A DNA stretch of 64,000 nucleotides from Allolobophora icterica. Its lineage: Eukaryota; Annelida; Clitellata; Crassiclitellata; Lumbricidae. The DNA is taken from positions 15,264,037 through 15,328,036 of the forward strand of contig OY744615.1 in assembly GCA_963556255.1 (NCBI GenBank), given 5' to 3'. This document shows, piece by piece, positions 48,201 through 60,951 of the stretch. The first letter of the stretch is position 1; each line of letters starts with the position of its first letter. Below the pieces are notes generated by a model. The model was not told where the DNA came from, did not search any database, and worked only from the letters and a program-made list of their open reading frames with translations. Made by a program: the position numbers and the translations under genes.

Positions 48201-51200
48201 TGCGAAAATCTCCCAACGCTGTGAGCCCGGTTGTCTTATAGCCCGATGCGTTACTTCTTTAGGCAACCAAAATACTGATTCTGGTCGAGTTCTAACTCTC
48301 CTCGGAGAATTGCGTTTTGTTATAAACTTGTGTATTGGCATACCGTATCCCGACATTATATATATTATATATATATTTATATATATTATAACCTTTACAG
48401 AATCATACCAAGTAGGGGTCCAAGGATTGGAATGTTAGAAAGTACTTTTGAAATAGGATTGTCGTTTCCAAGAATCAATCCTGAACCATTGACAAATCCA
48501 GAACCTCTGCGCATGTACAGTCCTTCCCCTACGCCGTCTAATCCCGACCCTGACCATGGTTTCAGGTAAAGACCTGCTGCGTGCGGAACCATCTTGTAGC
48601 TTCTTCCTCCTTTCTTTATGTATAAAGCACTTCCATTAACACCCGATCCCATTATTTTGCTAACTCCTGTACTCGCTAATCCGCTTAAAGCTCCAGTTGC
48701 AAGACTTGGCAGAACGCTAGAAAGAAGGAATTTTCCAGCTGTAGCTAGAAGTGGTAATAACGCTGGAAGAAAACCGCCTTCGACTTTCATATTATGGTGT
48801 ATTTGCGTTTTACTCATTTTGATCGTCGTACCAGTTCCATTCTGATATGCTTTCGCCATTTTATTAATTTGCGCTCGTGTAACAGCTAAAACATGTTCCC
48901 GGATAGATCTCCGTGAGTAAGTCTTATACTCGTTCCGGTCCCTGATTCAACTGCGCGTTTAATTTTGTCTTTTTGTCCATCCGAAACATTAACTTTTGTA
49001 TTCGTATATCGACTCATTTTATATATATAATTGAAATTAAAAACTTTAATACCACGATAATTAATTCTCACACTTCTCTAATTTGAAACCTGATCGACAG
49101 CTTCTCTCCTCGAAGGTTGATTAGTTTTCCATTTTGATCTGTAAGTTTTGTTTCCATAGCCGAAATCGTAAATAGCGTAATAGGAAGATATACTAAATTA
49201 ACGGGCACTTCTATAATCTTGTACCCGGGGCCTACATTCGGGAAAAAGGAATATATAATGTTTTCCGTTGTTCCGTTAGAGTACGAAGATCCTATTACGT
49301 CACTGGTTACTCTCAAACTATTTACGTTCATTATATTAACTATGTTCTCCGATTCGTTATATCCTTCTGAATACACTCGGCTATTAAATCCTAAAACAGT
49401 TCTAATCGAGTTCTCGATTGTCATATTGACCTGATAGTTAGCACCGATATCTAATACCGATTTCAAAGTATTGTTGTTCGCTTGTAACGTTATACAGTAC
49501 GCATCTCCCGTTTCGTCAAAATGTCCTGATTGTTTCATGATTCTCTGAATGTGTTCGTTTATATCTACGATTTCGTAACTCCCTTCTGGGATTTCTATAG
49601 TAAACCACGTTTTACCATTATCCGGCGAATACGCAAATTTGTTGTTTAAAGAATATATATTCGGGAAGGAATTATACGTCTCAAGATTAACAAGGCACAT
49701 TTCATACTTTTTATTTTTGTCAAGTTGAATCAGAGGATTAAATTTCGTTCGAATTTGCGTGCTCCTTTCGCTCACCAAAATGCTGAATGACTCTTTAGGC
49801 TCTGTGTTACGAGCGATCTTTTCTGTGTTGAGAACTATCTTTTCCAACCGCGCTTCCATTATATATATAATATATATCTTATGAAGATTATTTTTATGCT
49901 GAAGGCATATAAAATGTATCCAACCCACTTCTATATTTGCCGTTGTTCTTTTTACTGGTTAAATCTATTACTACAAATCCGTGCGGACGCTCCCACGCAG
50001 TTTTGCACAGTTTCACAAATTCGTCTTTAGGCATGTCATCTACGCCTACGTGATCGTTGTATATATTATTAATATTTTTAAGGTCTTGACGAAATAAGCA
50101 GATAAAGTTTGAATTCTTTCTGATAGTCTGTCTAGGCAGTTTGAAGTAGTTTTGTGCGAGGTAAAACGAATCAACATTACTGTGTCTTCCTCTGATGTAA
50201 TACGATTCACATTTGTTTTGTTTTTCTAATTGTAAATCGTCAAAAATCATCAGGTTCTTTTTATGCTGATTCAAGTCTCTCGGATCGGGCACTTCTTCCG
50301 AAGTTTCAAAGAATCGACAGTTCATATCGGATTTTTTAACTGTGCTTTTAGCCATTTCCTCAACAACTAATGCTGGCGATACATTTAACCTTGCAATCTC
50401 GTCTTGACAACCAAACAAATTGACGATTGCTTCTTTCGATAACTTTTCTTCGAATGCTTTTTTTAGTATTTTATATTCTGGTTGAAAGAGAGATCTTCCA
50501 AAAACCTGTAGGCTGTCGTAATCTAACCATCCTGGATTCAAAAGTAAATTTAATAATAGCGTAGTCTTACCACATGCAGATTTTCCTACGATCAGACCCC
50601 TTATACTTCTAGGTAATAACGGGTTATTAAATCTTTTAGATGTCTCGTCATTCCAAGATAAATCTTTAACTTCCATTTCTTTTTAATTATAAAAATAGTT
50701 TTATATTAAAATGTATATGGAACAGATGTATTGCGTAAAGTGCAAGAGAGAAACCGAATCGAGAAATATTCAAAATATTATCAGTAAAAATAAAAGAATT
50801 ATGCTTAAAGGTGTCTGTGTCGATTGCGGGAAAACTAAAACTCGATTTGTATCCACTGCCAAAAAAGGAGGCGATCTAGTTGGGTCTTTAAATTCAGCTA
50901 CGAAAAATATAAAGCTGCCGTGGTCAAAATTTCCTGGAGAATTGCATCTTCCAGGACATTCGTTTACGGGTCCCGGAACTAGATTAGATTTAAGATTGAA
51001 TCCTGACGGCTCCCCCAAAGATTGGAGTCAGCCTGTGGACAGAGTCGATAGAGCAGCATACTCTCACGATTTAGCTTATGACCAGTATTCCGATACCGCT
51101 GCTAGAAATGCCGCCGACAGAGTAATGGTAAATGAGTTAAATAATATAAATAATCCTACATTACGTGAGCGTATCGAAAGAGCGATAGTTAAACCTATTT

Positions 51201-53546
51201 TAGCGACAAAAGCCAATCTTGGTTTAGGTTTAGGTACTTCCGATTCAAAGTCAGCTGTTAAACCGTCTCAAAAATGGACGGATGAACTCGCCGAACAATT
51301 ACATAAACCGGTAATACGACATTTTACTAAAAGGAAGGTTTACGTTAAAGGTGTTGACGACACTTGGGCTGCAGACCTCATAGACATGCAATCTTTCGCG
51401 AAATATAACAATGGCGTTAAATATTTATTAGGTGTTATCGATATTTTTTCAAAATACGGGTGGCTTGTCCCGATAAAAGATAAGAGCGGAAAATCTGTGT
51501 TCGATGCTTTCACCAAAATATTTTTCAGTAGCGGACGGAAACCCGAGAAACTCTGGGTTGATAAAGGTAAAGAGTTTTATAATAAAGACGTGAAATCAAT
51601 TGGAATCCAGTTATATTCTATTGAAAATGAAGAAAAATCATCCGTTATCGAACGATGGAATAGAACGATGAAAGAGAAAATGTTCAAATATTTTACAGCT
51701 AATTCGACTAGAAAATATATCGATGTTTTAGAAAATATGGTTGCTCGTTATAACAACACTAGACATTCTTCCATCAAAATGACTCCAATAAAAGCGAGTA
51801 TGAAGATAAATGAGACTATTGTATGGAAAAATTTATATGGCGGTTTACACCTAAAACCACCTGATAAACCTAAATTTTCAATAGGCGATAAAGTCAGAAT
51901 TTCTAAGAAGAAGAAGTTCTTTGAAAAGGGCTATACGCCTAGATGGACAGAAGAAGTCTTTACTGTGACAAAAATTCAATACACCGATCCTCCGACGTAT
52001 AAGATAACAGATTATAACGGAGAAGAAATTCAGGGCACTTTTTACGAACAGGAATTACAGAAAACGACTCAGGAAGTCTATAGGATCGAAAAGATCATTA
52101 GAAGACGCGGAAAGAAATCCTTCGTAAAGTGGCTGGGATATCCCGAATCTTTTAATTCTTGGGTTGATAATGAAACCCTGACCACATTATGATTCTCATC
52201 GCTCCTAAACACACATTCATTCATTCGAAGAACTGAAAATCATCGATACTTGTCTGAAATAAGCTATGATTCTCCGCGACAAAATTCCATAAAAATGTCA
52301 ACCAGCACTAAAACTCGCTGAAAGTGGAGGCATTTCCACGAGCACGTAATAATTATTGTCCAGAAACTTCGTGCTATTTATACACGCACATATAGGCCTA
52401 CACCGCAAATACAGTCACACACAGAAACATGATACACGTGACCGATCCTCATTAACCGATCCTCATTAACCGAATCGATCGTCATTAACATAACAGAACG
52501 TCATTATCTTAACTACACATCGTACTTTACAAGTACTTTCAAGTTTCAACCGACGTCAACAGATCACAGTCAGTTAGCTTATTTGGCTTGACGTAATGAC
52601 TTTGGCCTAGATGCCAAAGACGATCTCGCGTGAACGATGTCGATATCGTCCATTCATCCATCCATCCATCCACCTACTCGGACTTTTGACGTTGAATTAC
52701 CTTGGCCTTGACCTTGGCCTCGGCCAAGTCGCGTGACACTATGGTGAAGTTCGAGCTTGGAAAGTCGGACATTCATTCATTCATCCATTCACCTACTCTG
52801 ACCTTTGACCTTGACCTTGAAGTTGATCGTGACCTTGGATGACCTCGGCCTTGACCTTGGCCTAGAAGCTAACAAATATATCTACTACGATTGGCCATGG
52901 ATTCTAGATACTATGTAGAAGGCAATTGGATTGGCTGACCAGCGCCATGCGTCTGCGGAGCAATTCCTATGAGGAAACATGGACGAGTTCTCGGTTTCTG
53001 ATCTGCTGAGGGTTGGTAGACGTTTGCGCGCAATGAGTGACGTTAGCGACTGAACAGTGACTTATTTTCATATCCAGACTTGTCTACTGGCGCGACAGAT
53101 TGGAACATATATAAAAGACTAGCTGGTTTACCCGAGTTTCGGAGGTTTTGGGCCGGGACACCATGGTAGCGGTCAAAAGGGGGGCACGCGAAGCTGCTTA
53201 ACCTGGCGTTTGGGTGTTTCAATCCCTGTAGCGAATAAGCAACAAAACACTGCTTAACCTGGCGGGTTTAGTTCAGTGAAAGTTTCAATCCCTCTAGCGA
53301 ATCCGTACTGTAGCTGCTTAACCCGGCGGCGCCATCTGGCGAGTGAAAATAGGCTGAGTGTAAGTTTTTTACCAGCTAAAAATGCATTGCCAGGGTAGGT
53401 TTTGGCCCGGGAGACCATGATAGCGGTGAAAAGGGGGGACGCGAAGCCTCACACTGGGTGTGTAATGCCCACCCCGAGACAGTAGTGAAGGTTTCGAGTG
53501 AAAAGCTTGAAAACTGTAGATATGCATCCCGGTCAAACATCGCTGT

Positions 53547-53604
<58 letters not shown>

Positions 53605-55585
53605 TTCTTCTCTTTATTTATATAGATAAGTAGAAAATTCGATGAGAAGCAGCAAAAAGTATTGTAGCTATCATTTTCTGTTGTGCTTGCTTGATTTTGT
53701 AAGTAACAGATGTCGTTTCATCACTCCTGAAGTGTAGAAAAAAATAACCAAATCCCCTCCCCATTATTTTGGACAAGTTTACGCGAGTGCGGGGAGGGAA
53801 GATGGTTGAATGGCAACACGCATGGCACGAAGATCAGAAGGATGCGGGTTCGATAGCCGCTAGCCTCATAAGGTAGACTCAGCCTTCCATTCCCTACGTG
53901 GCGACGTAAAATGAGCAGTAGAACAGATGGGCGCCTTGCAGGCTGCCATACAGTTAAATTAGACTCTTGGTAAACTTGTTATCATCTGTTGCCACTATAT
54001 CATGTACATGTAATCTTACTGCGTACTTGTCAGTTTGAATGAATAAACGAATATCGTTATTATTATTTTTATTATTTATTATTTTTTTTTTTTATTTTGC
54101 CCCGAGGTAAACAGGATCGCTCAGGGACTTCAACATTATTTACATTGTAGAATTGTCTGGAATGGGCCCTATTCGTCTAGTTCTAAGTTGGTGAAGGTAC
54201 CCCCAAAGGCCACCGCGTTGAAACGTTGTTTTAATCTTAGCGGTTAGGTTGTGACGTTTGCTACCTCTAACACGCTGTGCAAGCGTGAGGGACCCAAAAG
54301 CGAGCAAGTGCTGCCAAGGGAGCGGAGAGAGCGGGTCCCACAGGATAAGACCGATAGGCCTAACAGTCGTCAACAATTTGCATAGGCGGTAGCACGACAC
54401 TTAATACCATGACCCTTAATACCATGACACTTAATACCGGACTATTCGTACCGACGACACTTAGTCCCATAGACAATTAATACCGACGACACTTAATCAC
54501 TTAGACAATTAATCCCAGGACAATTAATACCTATGCACAGATATGCAGTCTGTTGGAAGCATTCGAACTTCTTGCCGAAAATATGGTACAACACGGACAA
54601 ATTAACGAACTGCTTAGCTTCTTTGTCTCACCTTCTCACTCGTGACGTTCACAAGGAACTCGATATGGAACATGGAATAGGCTATTGCTGTGTTTTTTGC
54701 TTTTACTGATTTTTACTTAACTGTTTCTTATCTAGGGCCCTACTGTAGTTCTGATACAGTTTAGTTCGTACCCTGGATTAAATGTCATAGGGATTAACTG
54801 TCATAGGGACTAAGTGTCATAGGGACTAAGCGTCATAGGGATTAAGTGTCATAGGTATTATGTGACCGGTATTAACTGTCGTGGTATTAAGTGTCACGGT
54901 ATTAAATGTCACCAAACCGCATAGGCTGTGTCTGGCTGCTTTAGGAATATGTTTAAGAAGTCTGACTTGAAGGGAAGGATGAGGGATTAGATCCGGCGTG
55001 GGGGGCGGGCCCACGTCATCTATTGAGGGCCCCGGTGCCACTCGAGAAGCGTGGAATGGCGCCCGATCAGACGAAGTCGAAGGAGGCGGTCCCACCAATG
55101 GAAGTTTGTGGGAGCCAGGACAGGGGTTATTCCTGGGTCCATGCCGGTGCACCAGGCCGTTCTTATGATGCAGTTTCCACTCGGAAAAACAAACCCCACA
55201 AATTCCCTTAGCCTTCTGTTGGGACCGTGACGGAGAAACAGTATCGTTAGACTCCGATTCCATGTAAGTTAAATGAAAAACAGCGAGAAATCGCTAAGTA
55301 GGTCAGCAGACGGGGGGCGTGGCAGCGACGAAATGTCGCGATGCCGTCATCTAAAGTTCTAAACTCTTAAACCTGCGCCTTAAATCGATTCAAAACAGAG
55401 AGAAATGCGACTTTGGGTATCAGAGAAACCTTTCAACCGAATAGGACTTGACTTTAGGTTAAAATCATCGGGAAAAACGAGTTATAAACGACAAACGGGT
55501 CTTTCGAAAAACAACACCGCCATGTTCGGCAAGGGCCATTCCAGACATTATTCATTAGACATCATTATTATTCTTATTCTTATTC

Positions 55586-55668
<83 letters not shown>

Positions 55669-58600
55669 TTGCGTGTATATGTACACATGCTTGTAGATAT
55701 TTAGTTGTTATGATGATTAATTCAGCGTTATGTAGGCCTCCTAGAACCTATATTTAAGGCTCAGGGCCATTAAGTCACTTGGTTTAGGCGTGCCGAATGT
55801 GACACTAGTAATAATACTTACAGTCTGGCTTTGAAAACGCTTTGGGTTGAAGAGTAGCGTTGAACGGCAGACTGAGACAGACCGTTGGTATAAACCCACA
55901 CAGAGGCGCCTCCAAACAGGATCCCCCAAAACGTATGACGCACCGTCGGATTGGGACTCCAGCTGAAAACATTTCATGTTTGCCTAGTGAACAACTCAAT
56001 TAATCGATTGCCTCTTTAATGTAATATGTCTGCTGGTGGTCCAGGTATTTTCAGCAATGTACCATCTCGACTCTGGAACGAACTTGTCCCTGAATTTCGG
56101 ATATTCAGTTCCTGCACCAAAACCGCCACTCGCCAACCATCATGTGCTGCAGGCTCCTCTATTTGTCAGTAACTGTCACCCACAGATTATCCACTCCAGA
56201 TTAAAGTCTAACCTCTTGCAGAAATTCTATCCTGATCCATCCGGTGATCCGTCTTCCTGTCTTACTAATCCTCAACGAAATCCACCTTTGCAGCTTCTCT
56301 GCATTCTCCTAATGGTCGCTCTGACAAGCGAGTTCGGCTCTTCACCTGATAGCTCTGAACAACCCCTCTAACATAACTCAGCGCTTGTGATTGCGCTGAT
56401 GACCCGCGCTTAACTTCAAAGTAACACTAGAATTTTTCAGTCTACGGTTACGATAACGATTATTAAAACTTTAGACCTAGACGAGGAGAAAATATTCAAA
56501 ATTTTCTTTGGGAACTTTCCTGAACTTATGTTTTGCCTTAAAAGTAGTTTCTGTTTCGCGAAGTTTTTCTTGCGTGATGCCGTGTGGGATGACTCAAACT
56601 TTTGACGTCAGAGTTGACCTTGCAGTGGCTCAACTATTTCTCTTATAGTATTATTCCTAGAAGGACGATTTTTGTGTCACGTGTTTCAGTGACAGAATTT
56701 CACTTAACATGTTTCTGACACCCTCTTGCAAGGTCCTCTTGCGGAACAAGTGACGTGACGTCACTTACCGTGACGTTTGAAGTTTTCATTTACATTTCTA
56801 CAACAATAAGTTCTTGAAACGTGATCTCGATGTCCAGAGAATGGAATCAGACTACTGGGAAGAGCCCGTTTTTGGCACTGTTACAAGTGACTATTTTAAT
56901 ATATACACAGTCATAATTCTTACAAAGGTGACCTCGGCGTTTGTTCTTGGTTTTCTGCTATAAGGAATCCGGAAGACAAATGTCTGACACTCTGCGGCAG
57001 TTATGTTCTGTGATCTATAGTGTTAACTGGCAATTTGGTCTCTTTCAGTTCGAATGACAGTTCGAATTCAAGTGTGTCGAAGGTCGCAGAAGGTTCATTT
57101 GTATCTGTTTTTCTGTGAATCACACAGGTAGAATAACTGATCTCATTTTTATTGACCTGAGATTCTAATCTCTCTTCAGAGGATACTTTGTCAAATTTTA
57201 TTATTTTTAAATAGGCCTACATAAATGGCTAACATGTAGTAACCAGCATTGCCAAGTTAGGTGTAGGCCTATTACATGGATGTTGCTTCCAGTTGCATGC
57301 AAGAGTAGGCTATTATACATATGAATAAAAGTGGTTGATACTTTTTACATTTAGGCATGTGATTCTGTGTCTCTAAACCAGAGTTTTTCAAACTGTGGTC
57401 CGCGGACCAAGAGGGGTCCGCGAAAGATATGGCGGTGGTCCGCCAGAGCGTTCTGAAAATATTCCTTAATGATTAACAATGCATGGTTTAAGCATTAACA
57501 GCCTGTGTTTTCAGATTATTGCAGGAAGTTGTCCTCAAATTATTTAAGAAAGTTAATAACCATTTATTCAGTGTTACTTTTTATATTATAATAGTTCTCA
57601 TAGTCATAAGCAAGCTTGTATTGTTCACAAGCCTGTTATTTGTAGTAAATTTTAAGTGATCAATTTTACTTTTTAAATAATTGGGACCGCGAGTTATGCC
57701 TAGAAAAAATGAGGGTTCCTGGTCCAAAAAGTTTGAAAACTACTGCTCTAAAACTTCCCTCACGTTGCGGAATACTTCTTCTTGCCGCACAAAGGTCAAT
57801 TTAGGATAGCTTAGAGAAGTTTTCCCCACTGATCATATATGATCCGATAACTGAACTGCTCTTCACGGATTGAAGGTCATTCTTGGACACACGTGAGCAA
57901 CGGCACAGTACATCAAGTTAAAACAAAGGATTGCTGGGTTAAAACTGTAAAATGTGATAACAACAGTGCTTTTTCTAGAAAAAAAGGGTTTCGGAACTGC
58001 ACAATAGGTTCCGGAACTGAAAAATTTTGGAAGGGTAAAATCCCGAGAAGAACGGGGTTGGGGTTGGGTACCGTTGGGAGGGGATATAATAAACACTGAA
58101 AACAGTTCACAACACTGAAATTAAATTAAAATAATTAAATCATTGTTTTATTATTAAAATAAATATATTATTTTTAGTAGCTGAAAAAAGGTGCCGAAAC
58201 GCCGTTCCGTTTCGGCTGAAAAAACACTGCCTAACAGTAATCGTTAAGAATAACGAAAGTCTTGAAAGTTATACAGAGGTCCGAGTGAGAATGTCTTGCA
58301 GCTTATCTTTAAGAAAGGGTATATCAAAAGAAAAACATTTTAGAACTCCGTTTCATAGAAAAGGCAACAAACACAAAGAACAAAATCTCCACAGAATATA
58401 CTAACTCAACCAAATCCATACGTCCTTCCTTTCCAGCGTATTCTAAGACACTGCCAATTCCTCCAACAGCAATTGTACCCTAGGAATAAAACATCTTGAC
58501 ATTGACATTGTTTTCAATTCAACTGTTGAGAAAAATACATTAAATTTTATCTTCTTTTGTAAACGCCATGTTACTTCAATTCAATTCAATTCAATTCAAT

Positions 58601-60906
58601 AAATCTTTATTGCCATTAATGACAGTGATTAACAGCATCAAGCATTGAGCATATAGCTAGAGATTATATTTATTAGGATACAATGAAATTCAAGAATGTT
58701 CAACTTATGAAGCCCGTACCAGAAGATTTAGCATATACTCGTACATTTAACTTAAACCAAAACTAAGAAGATGTACATATACTGTCACTAGCGACAAAGG
58801 GAATCTCCAAAGGGACGTGAGTCCCACTAAACGGAGACACCCAACTGGACATATACTACACCAAAACAAGTGAGGTACTCCATCGATGACGACGTCGACA
58901 GCGTGTGAGTAAGTAAGGACCTATGATGGAAACTTTCAATTTTACCAACTATATTTAGGATTCAATTTCTTTGCTTATACTGCATCAATTGAAGTCATAT
59001 TTTCCAGATTCATTCGAAAATGCAGTGGGATACTGCATATATAATTTTATTAATATTACTTTAATTTTCAAGCAGTTTTGACAAACGTATAGGGTCTACT
59101 TTTCATCGGGACACAGTGTATAATCAGAAAAGACATACCTAGATGCCTAAAAGCACACAACCTTTCGACTTATGAACTGGGCCTATGATTGTATTGTTAT
59201 AGTGCTAAAATGCATTAGTAAGCAAGTAGGAGAGACACACTACAAAGCAGGATTGGCCGCTATCCGAACAACACAGTTTAGGATGGACTGAAGCTGATAG
59301 GCTATATTCTGCATTTTGACACAGTTTGCCTCGCCAACTTGTTTTGGAATACCTTTTAAAAACTGTTTTAATAGTTAGAAGCTTCCGTTATATGGTAGAA
59401 ATTTTCCAAGAATATGGGAATGGCAATTATTAGATCGTGCATATTGCATTACAGGGCGAACACTAATACATAACAAATTAACAAGTAAGCTTCAACGAGA
59501 CTTAATTGATCACTACTGTATTAAAACCAACAAAGCCAGTCATTTGCACTTTTTACCAATTGCATTGTGTCAACTGGGTTAATGAATAAACGAATATTTG
59601 ATTTGATTCGACTTCAAACTTCAAACCGAAAATCTTAATGAACTAATATAAACAAATATCTGTGTCGGACTTTACCTGAATGCATACAGCTAGCATTCCT
59701 CCAATCATTGCGAAAAATTGAAACACATCTGTCCATATCACTGCTCGCATTCCACCCTTCATATCAATCCAATACAATTCAATTAGTTTACTATGAGTGA
59801 TAGATCATGAAGCAGTCACATCCGCCCAAATATTGCTGGATGGTAACACTACATCAATTATTATTCGCTACTTCTTTCGGCTTTGTTTACCTTCGGGCAC
59901 CAACGTTACCAAAGGCCCAGCTGCGGTTACACCTGCTATACATGGAACCGTACCGAGCCAATAGGAACCTATACCGACTAATCGGACCAGTTGGTATAGG
60001 TTCCTACGCTGCAGTTGTTTACTTCGCCTAGGCAGCCGATCGGTTAAAATTATTTAAGTCTGGTTGGGTCGGATTGAATTGGTTCTGTTTACGAACCAAT
60101 TCAATGAAGTCGGTAATTTGGAAAGCCAGTTTTACGAACCACTCACAAACGTTCATTATAGCCGTGTAAGGTATCTAAACAGGTGCATTTATAAGAAAAA
60201 TGCCGCTAGAGTGCGTCGTGACGTCATGCATATATATGACGGCGCTCAAACACGCCCACTTGTATCGGATCAGTCGGACAGACCCCTACACTCGGAGTCA
60301 GTCGGCACATCAAGTAGATTCTTTCAGATCTGATCAGATTGCAAAATTCTGAACATGTTCAACCGATACCAATCAATCCCGACCGAGTTTTGGCTTGTTT
60401 TGCTTTGTCGGAATCAGTCGGCCAACCGAATATCGTATACTTCACTGTTCCGATTCGACCTGAATTAGTGAGATTGGATCGGTGTATTCTCAACCGCCTT
60501 TAGACAATAGAACTTCACTAGCTGTAACCCGTGAAAAATCACGGTATATAAAACAATTATTGTAGTGAAAACAATTAAGCTTACTTTTTTACAATCTATG
60601 GTTTGAAGCACATTTTATTAAAGTTAATTTACGTTCCGTGATCTGTCACGGGTCAAATTTGAACTAAGTTTCCGAACTAAATTAACATACCGCGATTTTT
60701 TACGGGTTACAGCTAATCACTACAATAATTGTTTTATATACCGTGTTACTGACCGCGGCGGGCGGGCCAGCTCAGCTGGCAGCCGTATCTGCAGACAAAG
60801 AGACAGGCAGAGACAGAGAGACAGACAGACAGAGGCTGTTGGTGACGGCTCCGCCCGCCCCGACGCCAGCAGCCGTTTCTGCAGAGAGTGAGACGGAGAC
60901 GGAGAC

Positions 60907-60951
<45 letters not shown>

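Larger units (their letters stand above)
34916..52886. mobile_element. Element B: complete Polinton/adintovirus-like element, 17,971 bp
   Basis: The element begins AGTAGATATATTTG and ends with its exact complement. It has long terminal inverted repeats and a perfect ACGATT duplication, and lies inside one SLC5-type intron. Gene order: fibre, fibre, protease, polymerase B, SAP/NUMOD1-like, hexon, pVI-like, unknown, membrane protein, dUTPase-fold-like, pX-like, penton, ATPase (all minus), then PLA2-integrase (plus). That is a full replication, integration, capsid, maturation and packaging set. Three genes carry lesions (polymerase, pVI-like, pX-like), so this copy would need help from another. 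Near-identical TIRs suggest a young insertion. Confidence 0.96.

Noticed and set aside
53811..53885. tRNA-like sequence with a B box
   Set aside because: Part of a SINE with a shared body and tail; not a functional tRNA gene. The same holds for 26,430-26,500.
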